Translations under genes and position numbers: made by a program | Part shown: in pieces, positions 1 through 8,814 of the stretch | Position numbering within the stretch: the stretch's first letter is position 1 | How the letters are laid out: every line of letters begins with the position of its first letter | NCBI RefSeq assembly: GCF_002051585.1 | Contig: NZ_MZGX01000029.1 | Span: 1 to 64,000 of the forward strand | Direction: 5' to 3' | Source: Ruminiclostridium hungatei | GTDB taxonomy: Bacteria > Bacillota > Clostridia > Acetivibrionales > DSM-1351 | Length of the DNA stretch: 64,000 bases | Notes under the pieces: model-generated | Database searches by the model: none | Seen by the model: the letters and a program-made list of their open reading frames with translations, nothing else | What the model was told of the DNA's origin: nothing

Positions 1-478
1 TCCATTGGATTCTGGAATTTAAAAGAGTCCTTTACAATGTACACGAATGTACATACATTTGCATGTATTTGTCACTGTTTACTTTTCAAAGTCCATCCCT
101 CAAAAGCGTTGATGTCATTGCCTTTCAAGGTTTATTGCTGTTTGCTTGCCGCAATCAGCTTTTATATAATACCACGCCTTTTCATCTTTGTCAACAGTTG
201 ATTTTATAGTAATTAATTCCATGCTTTATACTCCAGTGTTGCTCCTGCTGACGGCATTTCCACGGCATTTCCACCGCCTTTTGCTGCGGCTTTGCCAGTA
301 TACCACCGCAGGAGACGCCAATTCAACCTCTGCTTATCCTTATTTATTTCAAAAAAGACCGGAAAAATCAATTTACATTATGTATACTTCTTCTCAAAGC
401 ATCATCCTCACCATAGGCTGGTTTTTCAGGCATGCTATCGACTATAATCAGCATTCTGATAAGTATACTCCGATAAAA
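1..478. other. Intergenic stretch without a supported gene
   Basis: AT-rich sequence downstream of the minus-strand methyltransferase gene. An open frame of 116 codons on the plus strand (188-538) overlaps the end of that gene. It has no convincing ribosome binding site and its composition is not protein-like. I see no RNA gene, repeat or clear terminator here. Confidence 0.5.
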
Positions 479-1093
479 TTAAATTATTTTGCTAAGATGC
501 ACCGTGAAGTCGTTATGAAGATATCCCTTTTCTATTGATATATTCCACTGTTTTTTATATTTATTGCTCAGTGTTTCAAATACCTCTTCAGGTGAAAAAT
601 AAAAATACTTGTTATCCATATCCTTGGACTTATCCCACAGCAGATTGAAAGATATATCTTCTCTTGCCAACGTTTGAAATATTTCAACTGCTTCCGTCAG
701 AAATAATTGATTATTTCCGAGATTAAGATTGAAGATGCCCGAGGAGAATATCACATCAAAAGCTTTGGCACGGTACGGATTACTCTTAAATAAATCAATG
801 CATTCAAATTTTCCGTTAAGCCTTTTCTCCTCTGCTCTTTTTATCATGTGGGGCAAGACATCAATTCCCCTGTAGTTTACATTTCTGAACCTCTCAGAAA
901 CATATTCCAGTAAGTTGCCCGTACCGCAGCCAACATCCAGAACAGTTTTATCATTGAGATCGATAGCTCCCACAAGCTGCTTAAATCTGAGCTTTTGAGC
1001 AGCTTCACTCTCCCAGCCCAATATGTAATAGTCCGGATATCCTTCAACATTGTTTGCTTCATAATATTGCTTTATCTTTTCCATATGACTCAT
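479..1093 (-). CDS. Class I SAM-dependent methyltransferase
   Basis: A 204-residue cytoplasmic protein predicted to transfer a methyl group from S-adenosylmethionine to an unknown acceptor. Motif I is DVGCGTGNLLEY at about residues 52-63. The acidic residue of motif II lies in YRGIDV, and a motif IV-like FDVIFSSGIFN follows near residue 113. The length fits a minimal Rossmann methyltransferase with little room for a substrate domain. The ATG at 1093 follows AGGTGAGAAT. The next gene on this strand is an HD-domain protein that ends about 55 bp upstream, so the two may be co-transcribed. The fold is clear; the substrate cannot be read from sequence. Confidence 0.8.
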   Translation of the reverse strand: MSHMEKIKQYYEANNVEGYPDYYILGWESEAAQKLRFKQLVGAIDLNDKTVLDVGCGTGNLLEYVSERFRNVNYRGIDVLPHMIKRAEEKRLNGKFECIDLFKSNPYRAKAFDVIFSSGIFNLNLGNNQLFLTEAVEIFQTLAREDISFNLLWDKSKDMDNKYFYFSPEEVFETLSNKYKKQWNISIEKGYLHNDFTVHLSKII

Positions 1094-1149
1094 ATTCTCA
1101 CCTGCTATCCTGTCTGTGTTTACCTCTTCTTTATTTATTAAATTTATTA

Positions 1150-1644
1150 TTATTTATTCCCTGTATTCCGTCGCCTGCTTACCATCTCACAAACAGAGCA
1201 GAACTTGTCAACCACGCAAACCAGTATGGATTCCGCATACACTGGTGGAATCAGGGTTAAAGGAAACATATGCCTTAATATTATATTCCTTTCAATTTCG
1301 CTCAGTTCAAACTCCGTTTCAGCATTTTTCAATGCTGCTACAGGATGATGCAGCCCGTGTAAAGGCCGGGACGGGTCTTTTATATGCCAATCATATAAAA
1401 AATAGTCATGCAGAAGTGCTCCCCTTATCAAGGCCTGGTAATTAACAGGAAGTTTCAGTGCCAGTGCAAGCTTCATACTATAATATGCTACCGATATACT
1501 ATGCTCGAAAAGTGTGGTTGTTCCGTGCTGTATATATTCTTTTGCCTCACCGAACCGGGATTTTAAACATATTTCTTCAACATACCGGTCAAAATCGTTT
1601 AAGGTCTCGGCCTTATTTCTACCTGTTTTGTTAAGCAAATACAC
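1150..1644 (-). CDS. HD-domain phosphohydrolase-like protein
   Basis: A 164-residue protein with the spaced residues of an HD metal-binding domain: FEHSISVAYYS (His), GALLHDYFLYD (HD pair), HGLHHP and a later RHMFP. This family usually hydrolyses phosphate esters or phosphodiesters, or acts as a small nucleotide hydrolase; the substrate here is unknown. The first codon is GTG, but the GAGGG ribosome binding site lies almost on top of it. The in-frame TTG two codons later (1638) has better spacing, so the start is uncertain by two residues. It precedes the methyltransferase on the same strand. Confidence 0.7.
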   Translation of the reverse strand: MYLLNKTGRNKAETLNDFDRYVEEICLKSRFGEAKEYIQHGTTTLFEHSISVAYYSMKLALALKLPVNYQALIRGALLHDYFLYDWHIKDPSRPLHGLHHPVAALKNAETEFELSEIERNIILRHMFPLTLIPPVYAESILVCVVDKFCSVCEMVSRRRNTGNK

Positions 1645-1704
1645 ACCCTCTTGACTCTCATATTATCCAATGACCGGAATAAATATTAACTATTTATTCC
1701 CAAC

Positions 1705-2667
1705 TTACTTTCTATTCACCACATTAATGGGATTACCCTTTAAATAAGCTTCTATATTGGCAATCAAAGTATTCATAAGTCTGATCCTTGCTTCCACTGG
1801 TGCCCATGCAAAATGAGGGGTGATAATACAATTCTTTGCACCCAGTAACGGATTCTCAGCTTTTATAGGCTCTGCTGAAACCACATCTACTGCCGCACCT
1901 GCCAGCTTTCCGCTGTTTAGGGCATCAGCAACCGCCTGTTCATCTATAACTGGACCCCTGGAGGTATTTATCAGGTATGCGCCAGTTTTCATCCTTGAGA
2001 GGCTGTCAGCGTTTATCAATCCTTTAGTTTCTTCCGTAAGAGGACAATGAAGGCTGATAAAATCCGAATGCTCAAGAAGCTGCTGAAGCCCCGTAAATTT
2101 TAGCTTATCATTCTCAAGTTCCTTTTTTTCTGTCCTGCTGTACACTTTTATATTCATCCCAAAGGATAAGGCCAATTTTGCCACAGCCTGCCCTATTGCT
2201 CCATATCCGATTATACCGAGTGTTTTGTTGTCCAGCTCAATCAAGGGATAGTTCCAAAAAGTAAAATCCTTGCTTGCGGTCCAAGCCCCTTCTCTTACCG
2301 CCCTGCTATGTTCTCCCACGTGATGGCAGAACTCCAGAATAAAAGCAAATACCAGTTGGGCCACTGAGACGGTACTATAAGCAGGTACGTTTGTAACCAA
2401 TATACCCAGCTCACGAGCTGCGTCAGTATCAACTACATTGTAGCCGGTAGCCATAACTCCGATATATTTTACAGAGGGTGCTTTTTCAAGTATCTCTCTT
2501 GATAAGACAACCTTATTGGTCAAAACTATTTCCGCATGGGCTATCCTTTCTAAAATCACTTCCTTTTCAGTTCTTTCATAGAGCGTAAGTTCTCCAATTT
2601 CCTCCATTCCTGTCCAGGACAAATCTCCAGGATTCATGGCATATCCATCCAATACCACAATTTTCAT
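1705..2667 (-). CDS. D-2-hydroxyacid dehydrogenase (glycerate/hydroxypyruvate type)
   Basis: A 320-residue NAD(P)-dependent dehydrogenase that interconverts a 2-oxoacid and a D-2-hydroxyacid. The Rossmann motif GIIGYGAIGQAVAKLA lies in the middle. The family signature follows (LHCPLTEETKGLI), then the catalytic Arg in NTSRGPVID, the Glu in SAEPI and the His in TPHFAWAP. An upstream in-frame ATG at 2745 would add 26 residues unlike the family. The ATG at 2667 has AAGGAGGA about 10 bases upstream and begins with the typical MKIVVLDGY, so I chose it. The exact substrate (glycerate, hydroxypyruvate, lactate) is not determinable. Confidence 0.85.
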   Translation of the reverse strand: MKIVVLDGYAMNPGDLSWTGMEEIGELTLYERTEKEVILERIAHAEIVLTNKVVLSREILEKAPSVKYIGVMATGYNVVDTDAARELGILVTNVPAYSTVSVAQLVFAFILEFCHHVGEHSRAVREGAWTASKDFTFWNYPLIELDNKTLGIIGYGAIGQAVAKLALSFGMNIKVYSRTEKKELENDKLKFTGLQQLLEHSDFISLHCPLTEETKGLINADSLSRMKTGAYLINTSRGPVIDEQAVADALNSGKLAGAAVDVVSAEPIKAENPLLGAKNCIITPHFAWAPVEARIRLMNTLIANIEAYLKGNPINVVNRK

Positions 2668-2956
2668 TTTATGATAATCCTCCTTCTCCGCTGGGGTAAC
2701 CTCTCCTATTACTGCAATTGTAGTTTTGCTTTTACTATATGTCAAGGCCGGAATGCTGTATTAGTCAGTGATGCTGTCATATATGGAAATAGTAATGGTG
2801 GACATGTATTTTTAAATGCGGTTAATTTTACTAATGAATCAAAAGTTCAGGCCTTCGAACAAGCTGGTCCTGTGTGTAATATTACGTATTGGTACTTTAT
2901 GCGTGTTACATTACTTGAAAGCATTACCAAGACGTTACTTTTTTAACACATAATAA

Positions 2957-3196
2957 ACAAACTTTGGTCATTTCGAAGAAAAAGTAACTAAAGAAAATTT
3001 TACTACATCTGATAATGTTAATGGTGATCTTTCTTACGTCAAAAGAAATGGAAATTTCTATATTTACTGCACTCTAGGAGAAGGTGCATTTTATGGGGCA
3101 CAAATAAGAGTAAGTGAAGACTTATTTAATAAATATAAAAAACAATTTTATGGAATCCTCAAAAGTATAAAGGTTACAGACCCTGATAGTCTCTAA
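2957..3196 (+). pseudogene. 3' remnant of a decayed gene
   Basis: An open frame of 79 codons with no start codon or ribosome binding site, preceded by an in-frame stop. It encodes protein-like sequence (for example GNFYIYCTLGEGAFYGAQIR and KKQFYGILKSIKV before the stop at 3194-3196). It resembles the C-terminal end of a secreted or lipoprotein-type domain, but I cannot name the family. AT content is higher than in the neighbours. Another protein-like stretch in a different frame upstream (about 2746-2946) may belong to the same broken gene. It looks like the tail of a gene whose front was lost by deletion and frameshift. Confidence 0.45.
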
Positions 3197-3219
3197 AAAA
3201 TATTCCTAAATTCTCAATC

Positions 3220-3263
3220 AAATGCCTTTGTACATTGTTTATAAACAATGTACAAAGGCATTT
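3220..3263. terminator. Perfect 44-bp palindrome, probable bidirectional terminator
   Basis: Two 22-bp arms (3220-3241 and 3242-3263) are exact reverse complements with no spacer, so a transcript from either strand would fold into a long hairpin. It sits between the plus-strand gene remnant and the 3' end of the minus-strand glycosyltransferase gene, where a bidirectional terminator would be expected. The arm begins AAATGCC, giving only a short T/A tract rather than a long T-run. Confidence 0.55.
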
Positions 3264-3329
3264 ATCTCAATATTTTATTCTAAGAAATCAAGATAAATTT
3301 ATCTCCGGGCTTTTTGTCCCATGTTTTAC

Positions 3330-4580
3330 TCACGCAGATTTTAACGCCGACGAGTTATGAGCTATATGAGCCCATTCCTTATTTTTTCTTGAAAAATAAC
3401 CCTGTATCATTATCGGTACCCAGGTGAAATTAAAAAACGGCAAGAGTGCCAATCCCATGAACAGGTTTTTATCAGCCTTCTTTTCATTTAAGAGCACCCA
3501 AACCGAGTAAAGATTCTGCATAATAAAAGTAGTTACGGATATTGACAGAAACAGAACCATACTCCTGATATTCGGATCATCTATCTGTACAAGGAACGAC
3601 TTTGTCAACTGCAGCAGCATCAACAGGCTGCCAATGACGTAAAAAAAAGGATAGAACATCATTACCACAGCGTCAAAGGCTTGAAGGCTCCTCTCTCTAA
3701 AGAGCTTTGAAACAGCACGTCTTCCATAAAGAAATACGCAACTGAAATGTCCCTGCATCCATCTGGTACGCTGTTTCCATGACTGTGAAAGGGTTATGGG
3801 CTGCTCATCATATATGACTGCATCATGAGCCCATCCTATTTTTACATCACTAAGGCACAATTGAAAATAAAATTCAACATCCTCAGTCAAGGTTTCAACC
3901 TTCCACCCAAGACACCTGATAGTTTCCAGGTTGATGGCATAACCGCTCCCGGTAAGAGTGCAGTTTATATTGAGATACTGTCTTGGCAACTGGCACAACC
4001 TGTTAGCCAGCCAGTAAGTGATTGAATAGGAGGAGGTTATCCATGACTCCCAGGGATTTTTCATATCTCTGTATCCCTGTACCACCTGGTAGCCCTCTCT
4101 CATTTTTTTGTCTATTTTACTGAGGAAATCCTTGGACACCAGGTTATCCGCATCCAGGATGCAGACGGCATCATATTCTGTTTCTGCCTTTAAAATAACA
4201 TCAAATATCCAGCTCAGAGCTTTTCCTTTTCCCTTGTTAATATTGTCCCGGCGTTCAAAAACCACTGCTCCGCATTCTCTGGCAATTGCTGCCGTATCGT
4301 CACTGCAGTTGTCGGCTATCACAAACACTTCAAATTTGTCCTTGGGATAATCCATGGCCTTTACACTGTTGATTGTGCTTCTTATGACTGTCTGCTCATT
4401 ATGTGCTGCAATAATGACTGCATAATTTTTAGCCGGACTCATGGCTCCTTGCTTTTCCTTCCGTCTTCTCCATCCAAAAACAGATATGATGAAGAAATAT
4501 CCCATCACAGCAGCTATAACTCCTGTGGCCACCATAAATAACACGTTAATGCTAAAACTCATATATTTTAAAAATTCCAT
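3330..4580 (-). CDS. Processive family-2 glycosyltransferase, membrane-bound
   Basis: A 416-residue integral membrane glycosyltransferase. One N-terminal membrane segment (about residues 12-34) precedes a GT-A catalytic domain. The domain has the metal-binding LDADN, the downstream acidic pair in TLTEDVEF and the QRTRW motif typical of processive enzymes such as NodC, IcaA and BcsA. Several membrane helices follow after residue 300. It would polymerise or extend a polysaccharide from a UDP-sugar at the cytoplasmic face. There is no PilZ domain. The start follows AGGGGGCAGCT. The next gene on the strand is a PAP2 phosphatase, which may act on a lipid carrier, but the polysaccharide is unknown. 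Confidence 0.85.
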   Translation of the reverse strand: MEFLKYMSFSINVLFMVATGVIAAVMGYFFIISVFGWRRRKEKQGAMSPAKNYAVIIAAHNEQTVIRSTINSVKAMDYPKDKFEVFVIADNCSDDTAAIARECGAVVFERRDNINKGKGKALSWIFDVILKAETEYDAVCILDADNLVSKDFLSKIDKKMREGYQVVQGYRDMKNPWESWITSSYSITYWLANRLCQLPRQYLNINCTLTGSGYAINLETIRCLGWKVETLTEDVEFYFQLCLSDVKIGWAHDAVIYDEQPITLSQSWKQRTRWMQGHFSCVFLYGRRAVSKLFRERSLQAFDAVVMMFYPFFYVIGSLLMLLQLTKSFLVQIDDPNIRSMVLFLSISVTTFIMQNLYSVWVLLNEKKADKNLFMGLALLPFFNFTWVPIMIQGYFSRKNKEWAHIAHNSSALKSA

Positions 4581-4641
4581 AGCTGCCCCCTGAATATATA
4601 ATGTCTACTGCCGGAAAATACTTTTGTTCTTACCTGCATTT

Positions 4642-5172
4642 CTATAAATAAGCAAAAAAATGTACCGCATAGGAAGAGACTACAGCTAAAAACATTCCTG
4701 CCAGAACATCAGAAGGATAGTGGACTCCCAGATACAGCCTGGTTATTGCAACAACAGACGCTGCTGCATAAGCCGGAGCTGCAGCTCCATGCATATTCAG
4801 CGCAAGCGCAGTAGCAATTGAAAATGCGGCCGCGGTGTGCCCTGATGGGAAAGAGTAGTAGTCCAGTGAAACTTTGAATGTGTTTATATCCGGTACTACC
4901 TCCTTAGGTCTCAGTCTGCATATGCATCTTTTTAATATCTGTACCATAAGGTGACTTACTGCCAGTGATATCAATGCCTGAATTCCTGTATCCCTTATTC
5001 CTTCGCTTCCCAATCCGATTATCAGCAGACAAAAGGAAATTGTTACTGCTCCGCTTCCAAGGTACGTAAGTAAAGGCATTACCGCATCCAACACCCTGCA
5101 TTTTATAGTTCTGTTGAAGATTAACAGCGTACTCAATTCGGTTTTGTAGAGAAGTCCCTTTATTTCGCTCAT
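4642..5172 (-). CDS. PAP2-family membrane phosphatase
   Basis: A 176-residue multi-pass membrane protein with the three PAP2 phosphatase motifs in order: KRCICRLRP, FPSGHTAAAF and TRLYLGVHYPSDVLAG. These supply the Lys, Arg, catalytic His and Asp of the active site. Family members dephosphorylate undecaprenyl pyrophosphate or phosphatidic/phosphatidylglycerol phosphates outside the membrane. The start at 5172 has AAGGAGGT seven bases upstream; an earlier in-frame start at 5208 lacks this. It lies just upstream of the glycosyltransferase gene on the same strand with a 60-bp gap, so a role in lipid-carrier recycling is plausible but inferred. Confidence 0.85.
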   Translation of the reverse strand: MSEIKGLLYKTELSTLLIFNRTIKCRVLDAVMPLLTYLGSGAVTISFCLLIIGLGSEGIRDTGIQALISLAVSHLMVQILKRCICRLRPKEVVPDINTFKVSLDYYSFPSGHTAAAFSIATALALNMHGAAAPAYAAASVVAITRLYLGVHYPSDVLAGMFLAVVSSYAVHFFAYL

Positions 5173-5284
5173 ATCCGACCTCCTTGATAGTTTTCCTAAA
5201 CACATCATAGCAGACCATTCTTAAGGGCGAATTATGAATTCTTTAAATATTTCTTAACAATTGGATTTTAGGAAATATCAAAGG

Positions 5285-5313
5285 TTCAGTTTAATAAAAA
5301 ATAATAGTATAAT
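5285..5313 (+). promoter_or_regulatory. Candidate promoter of the nitroreductase gene
   Basis: TTCAGT, a 17-bp spacer and a perfect TATAAT. The -10 box is consensus, the -35 is weak. It ends 70 bp upstream of the nitroreductase start. Confidence 0.45.
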
Positions 5314-5382
5314 AAATATATAGTCGGTAAAATTTTTCTCACATTTGGAATATTTCTATATTGGAACAGTCAGGAGATTAAT

Positions 5383-6024
5383 ATGGTAAATGATTTTTTA
5401 GAACTGGCAGTAAAAAGAAGGAGCATTCGAAAATTTACAGATACGCCCGTGCCCAGGGAAATGGTTGAGTACTTTATTTCCTGCGCTGCAAATGCACCCA
5501 GCGGCTGCGACAGCCAGTGCTGGCACTTTATCGCGGTAGACAGCAGGGAACTGATTGACAAATTGGCCGATGCTGCGGCAGAAGCGGCCCGTCTGTTCTA
5601 CAGTGAAGGTTATTCCGGCGCCACTCCTGAATTTCTGCATTCCCGGGAAAAGGCTGTCAGCTTTTTCAGGAATGCCCCCCTTGTAATATTTGTATTTCTC
5701 GACGGTACAAGGTTCTATGACAAAAAGGCTGTCGATGCCTTTTATGAGAAGGGCTATGATTACCGTGGCATGGTTGACCGCCTTGGGTATTATGACGTGC
5801 TTTCAGTGGGTGCAGCCATACAGAATCTTCTGCTGGCGGTTAGCGAAAAGGGCTATGGTGCCTGCTGGATGAATGATCCCGTTATAGCAGACGGAGTCTT
5901 GAAGGAATTGCTCGGAGCGAAAGAAAGCTTACAGCTCTTGAGCGTCATTCCCATAGGACAGCCGAAATATATCCCAAGGGAAAAAGTGCTTAAGGATAAA
6001 AAAAGTATTTTGGAATTCAGGTAA
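5383..6024 (+). CDS. Nitroreductase-family FMN protein
   Basis: A 213-residue cytoplasmic oxidoreductase of the nitroreductase fold, which binds FMN and uses NAD(P)H to reduce nitro compounds, quinones or related electrophiles. The N-terminal AVKRRSIRKFTDTPVP is the family FMN phosphate-binding arginine motif. ANAPSGCDSQCWHF is the second FMN contact, and GAAIQNLLLAVSEKGYGACWM is the conserved dimer/FMN helix with the late Gly-rich loop. It has a clear AGGAG ribosome binding site and is monocistronic, bounded by a strong hairpin terminator. The physiological substrate is unknown. Confidence 0.85.
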   Translation: MVNDFLELAVKRRSIRKFTDTPVPREMVEYFISCAANAPSGCDSQCWHFIAVDSRELIDKLADAAAEAARLFYSEGYSGATPEFLHSREKAVSFFRNAPLVIFVFLDGTRFYDKKAVDAFYEKGYDYRGMVDRLGYYDVLSVGAAIQNLLLAVSEKGYGACWMNDPVIADGVLKELLGAKESLQLLSVIPIGQPKYIPREKVLKDKKSILEFR

Positions 6025-6025
6025 A

Positions 6026-6058
6026 AAACCCCCACGCCTTTTAAATGCGTGGGGGTTT
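6026..6058. terminator. Bidirectional hairpin terminator between nitroreductase and xylA
   Basis: A perfect 12-bp stem, AAACCCCCACGC paired with GCGTGGGGGTTT, with a 9-base loop, starts two bases after the nitroreductase stop. A and T runs on the two sides serve both strands, so it can end both convergent transcripts. Confidence 0.85.
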
Positions 6059-6086
6059 AATTAATCCTGTTTAGTTATGAAGCATA

Positions 6087-7403
6087 TTACTTGCTTTCAC
6101 AGATATATGTGTTCAATAAGGATTCAAGCATTTCCTGACGTCCTGACTTGTTCTGGATCTTTGCGTCCAGAGCGTACTTTTCCAATTCCTTAAATCCAAC
6201 TTTACCGTCAATGATATCCTTACCGATACCAGTAGTGTAGCTTGAATATCTGTCAGCAACAAATGATTCGAACTTGCCGTCTGCAAGCATCTTGTCAGCT
6301 ATGATAAGACCCTTTGCAAAGGTATCCATACCTGCAATATGTCCATAGAACAAGTCCGCAGGTTCAAAGGAACCTCTCCTGACCTTTGAGTCAAAGTTCA
6401 AACCGCCCTTGCCAAGGCCTCCTGCCTTAAGCACTTCATACATTGCAAGAGTTGAATCATATAGGTTTGTTGGGAATTGGTCGGTATCCCAGCCGAGCAT
6501 TACATCACCCTGGTTTGCATCTATGCTTCCAAGCATGTTGTTGATTCTGGAAACTGCAAGTTCATGCTGGAAGGTATGTCCTGCCAAAGTAGCATGGTTT
6601 GCTTCAATATTCAGCTTGAAGTATGGATCAAGTCCGTAAGTCTTCAAGAATCCTATAACTGTTCCTGCATCAAAGTCATATTGGTGCTTTGTTGGCTCCT
6701 TTGGCTTAGGTTCGATAAGGAATTGTCCGTTAAAACCAATTTCCTTTGCGTAATCAACAGCCATTTTCAAGAATCTTGCCAGGTTGTCCAATTCCAGCTT
6801 CATATCTGTGTTAAGAAGTGTTTCATAACCTTCTCTGCCACCCCAGAATACATAGTTTTCTCCGCCCAATTCCTTGGTGATTTCCATGGCCTTCTTAACC
6901 TGAGCAGCCGCAAATGCAAATATATCGGCATTTGGTGATGTTGAAGCACCGTGCATGAATCTTGGGTTGCCGAATGCATTGGTGGTTCCCCAGAGAAGCT
7001 TTACATCACTTGATTTCATTCTGTCTTTGATAGCGGCAACTATGACATCAAGGTTCTTGTTGGTTTCTGCAAGAGTATCTCCTTCAGGAGCAATATCCCT
7101 GTCATGGAAAGCAAAGAATGGAACGCCGATTTTTTCTGCGAATTCAAAGTTTGCTTCTACCTTGTATTTTGCTGCATCCATAGCACTCATGGTGTTCCAG
7201 GGTCTTACATATGAACCTGCACCGAACATATCAGCTCCGCCGGCTGCGAATGTATGCCAGTAAGCTACTGCAAATCTTAAGTGTTCCTTCATGGTCTTTC
7301 CGCCTATAACCGCATCAGGATTATAGTACTTGAATGCTAATGGATTATCTGACCCACTGCCTTCAAACTTGATTTTTGAAATTCCGTTAAAAATTTCTGA
7401 CAT
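6087..7403 (-). CDS. xylA: Xylose isomerase
   Basis: Converts D-xylose to D-xylulose, the first step of xylose use, as a metal-dependent cytoplasmic TIM-barrel tetramer. The protein has 438 residues, the normal length of the long (class II) enzymes. Visible signatures are FFAFHDRD (catalytic His/Asp), [20 protein letters not shown] and [13 protein letters not shown] with metal ligands. The start at 7403 has GGAGGG six bases upstream; an ATG nine codons earlier (7430) has no such site. It is the last gene of xylB-xylR-xylA, 70 bp after xylR, and ends at a hairpin terminator shared with the nitroreductase gene. Confidence 0.97.
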   Translation of the reverse strand: MSEIFNGISKIKFEGSGSDNPLAFKYYNPDAVIGGKTMKEHLRFAVAYWHTFAAGGADMFGAGSYVRPWNTMSAMDAAKYKVEANFEFAEKIGVPFFAFHDRDIAPEGDTLAETNKNLDVIVAAIKDRMKSSDVKLLWGTTNAFGNPRFMHGASTSPNADIFAFAAAQVKKAMEITKELGGENYVFWGGREGYETLLNTDMKLELDNLARFLKMAVDYAKEIGFNGQFLIEPKPKEPTKHQYDFDAGTVIGFLKTYGLDPYFKLNIEANHATLAGHTFQHELAVSRINNMLGSIDANQGDVMLGWDTDQFPTNLYDSTLAMYEVLKAGGLGKGGLNFDSKVRRGSFEPADLFYGHIAGMDTFAKGLIIADKMLADGKFESFVADRYSSYTTGIGKDIIDGKVGFKELEKYALDAKIQNKSGRQEMLESLLNTYICESK

Positions 7404-7417
7404 AATACCCTCCATCT

Positions 7418-7432
7418 GCGTGCTTTGCACGC
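7418..7432 (-). promoter_or_regulatory. Small hairpin in the xylR-xylA intercistronic region
   Basis: GCGTGC and GCACGC pair around a three-base loop just upstream of the xylA ribosome binding site. It has no T-run, so it is not a terminator; it could mark mRNA processing or 5'-end stabilisation of xylA. This is inference only. Confidence 0.3.
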
Positions 7433-7472
7433 TCTTAAATTAGTATTTTCAACCACGTGTTTTATATTATGC

Positions 7473-8684
7473 TCACAGCCTGTAGCCGAAGAGCTTTTTT
7501 AAAGGTATGATTGCCGCTCCAAGTGCAGAGGTGTCCTCCCCAAGTTCAGAAAGGAGTATCTCCACTCTGGAGGCCGGATATCTCAAAGCTTTAGCCAAAG
7601 CTATATTTCGTAAATGCTCCAAAATATCCTCGGAGAATTTTACCAGTTCCTTTCCCAGAACAATTCTGGAAGGGTTTATGGTATTAATGAGATTTGCCAA
7701 CGCAAGCCCCAGGTATCCTGCCGCTTCTACAAAGATAACTCTTGCCGCTTCATTCCCGGACTTTATGGCGCCTACTATATCATCAATCGAGTTTATTGAG
7801 TTAATATCCAGTGTCTCGGAAAAATCGGTTATCAATCCCTGTCTTACCAGTCGCCGGGCTTTCTCCACCATTGACTTTGAGGAAACCAGGGTTTCCAGGC
7901 AGCCATAGTTTCCGCATGCACATTTAGGGCCGTTGTGGTCCACCATTATGTGACCTATTTCACCGGCACTTCCGCTGCAGCCTCTGTAAAGGTTCCCTCC
8001 TGCAAAAATGCTTGAGCCGATGCCGGATTTCATGTTGATACATACAAAATCCTTCTGTTCGGTACAGCAGCCGAGCCAATTTTCACAAATAGCCGAGCAC
8101 ATTGCTTCGTTGTCCACATATATTGGGAAATCGCCTACGCCTGACATCATGTGCTCCAGATTAACCTGCTCCCATCCCAAGTTAGGTGCAAAAATTATTT
8201 CATGGGTTTTATTTTCCACCATACCGGGAACTGAAATGCCCACACCCAGCAGCCTGTCTTCGCTGATATTGTTCAACCTGACAATCTGACGCACCTTTTC
8301 AACCACAGCCCCGATGGATTCAGGAACAGATTGATCAAATCCGCTGGAAATCTTATCTCGGTATTCCACATTACCCGTAATATCCATAAGGATAAATCTT
8401 ATAAAATCCACGTCAATATCCACACCGATGGAATAATAGCTTTTGGGGTTCAGTTCGTATAGATTGGGCCTTCTTCCGCCTTTTGATATTCCAATGCCGG
8501 CTTCACGGATATAACCTTTTTCCAGAAGGTTTGAAACTATACTGCCGCTTGCGGTGGGGGACAGACCTGAAAGTTGGGCTAAATCGGCTTTTGATACCTG
8601 TTTGTTAGTCCGTATCAATTCCAGCAGGGAAGTTTCATTAAATTGCTTCAAAAATTTGTTGTTCCCGGTTTTTCCCAGCTTCAT
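7473..8684 (-). CDS. xylR: ROK-family xylose repressor
   Basis: A 403-residue transcriptional regulator. An N-terminal winged helix-turn-helix (about residues 16-70, SKADLAQLSGLSPTASGSIVSNL) is joined to a ROK sugar-kinase-like domain. The ROK zinc motif is CACGNYGCLE, and sugar-site residues lie in SAGEIGHIMVDHNG. Such XylR proteins bind operators at xylose genes and release them on binding xylose. The gene lies between xylB and xylA on the same strand, which is the main reason for assigning the ligand. The start follows GGGGGGAGCAGC. A palindrome overlapping the promoter upstream of xylB is the likely target. Confidence 0.88.
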   Translation of the reverse strand: MKLGKTGNNKFLKQFNETSLLELIRTNKQVSKADLAQLSGLSPTASGSIVSNLLEKGYIREAGIGISKGGRRPNLYELNPKSYYSIGVDIDVDFIRFILMDITGNVEYRDKISSGFDQSVPESIGAVVEKVRQIVRLNNISEDRLLGVGISVPGMVENKTHEIIFAPNLGWEQVNLEHMMSGVGDFPIYVDNEAMCSAICENWLGCCTEQKDFVCINMKSGIGSSIFAGGNLYRGCSGSAGEIGHIMVDHNGPKCACGNYGCLETLVSSKSMVEKARRLVRQGLITDFSETLDINSINSIDDIVGAIKSGNEAARVIFVEAAGYLGLALANLINTINPSRIVLGKELVKFSEDILEHLRNIALAKALRYPASRVEILLSELGEDTSALGAAIIPLKKLFGYRL

Positions 8685-8814
8685 GCTGCTCCCCCCATTC
8701 CCCGCAATGCTGCAATAAATCTATATCAACCTGTCAGCCTTTTTGTCCAAGGTCTGACTTAGTAAACTCACATTATAATGTCCCAACTACAGCTTCAGAC
8801 CGCTTCGCAAAAGC

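Noticed and set aside
188-538. Plus-strand open frame of 116 codons at the left edge
   Set aside because: It overlaps the 3' end of the methyltransferase gene, has no ribosome binding site, and its translation has no recognisable domain.
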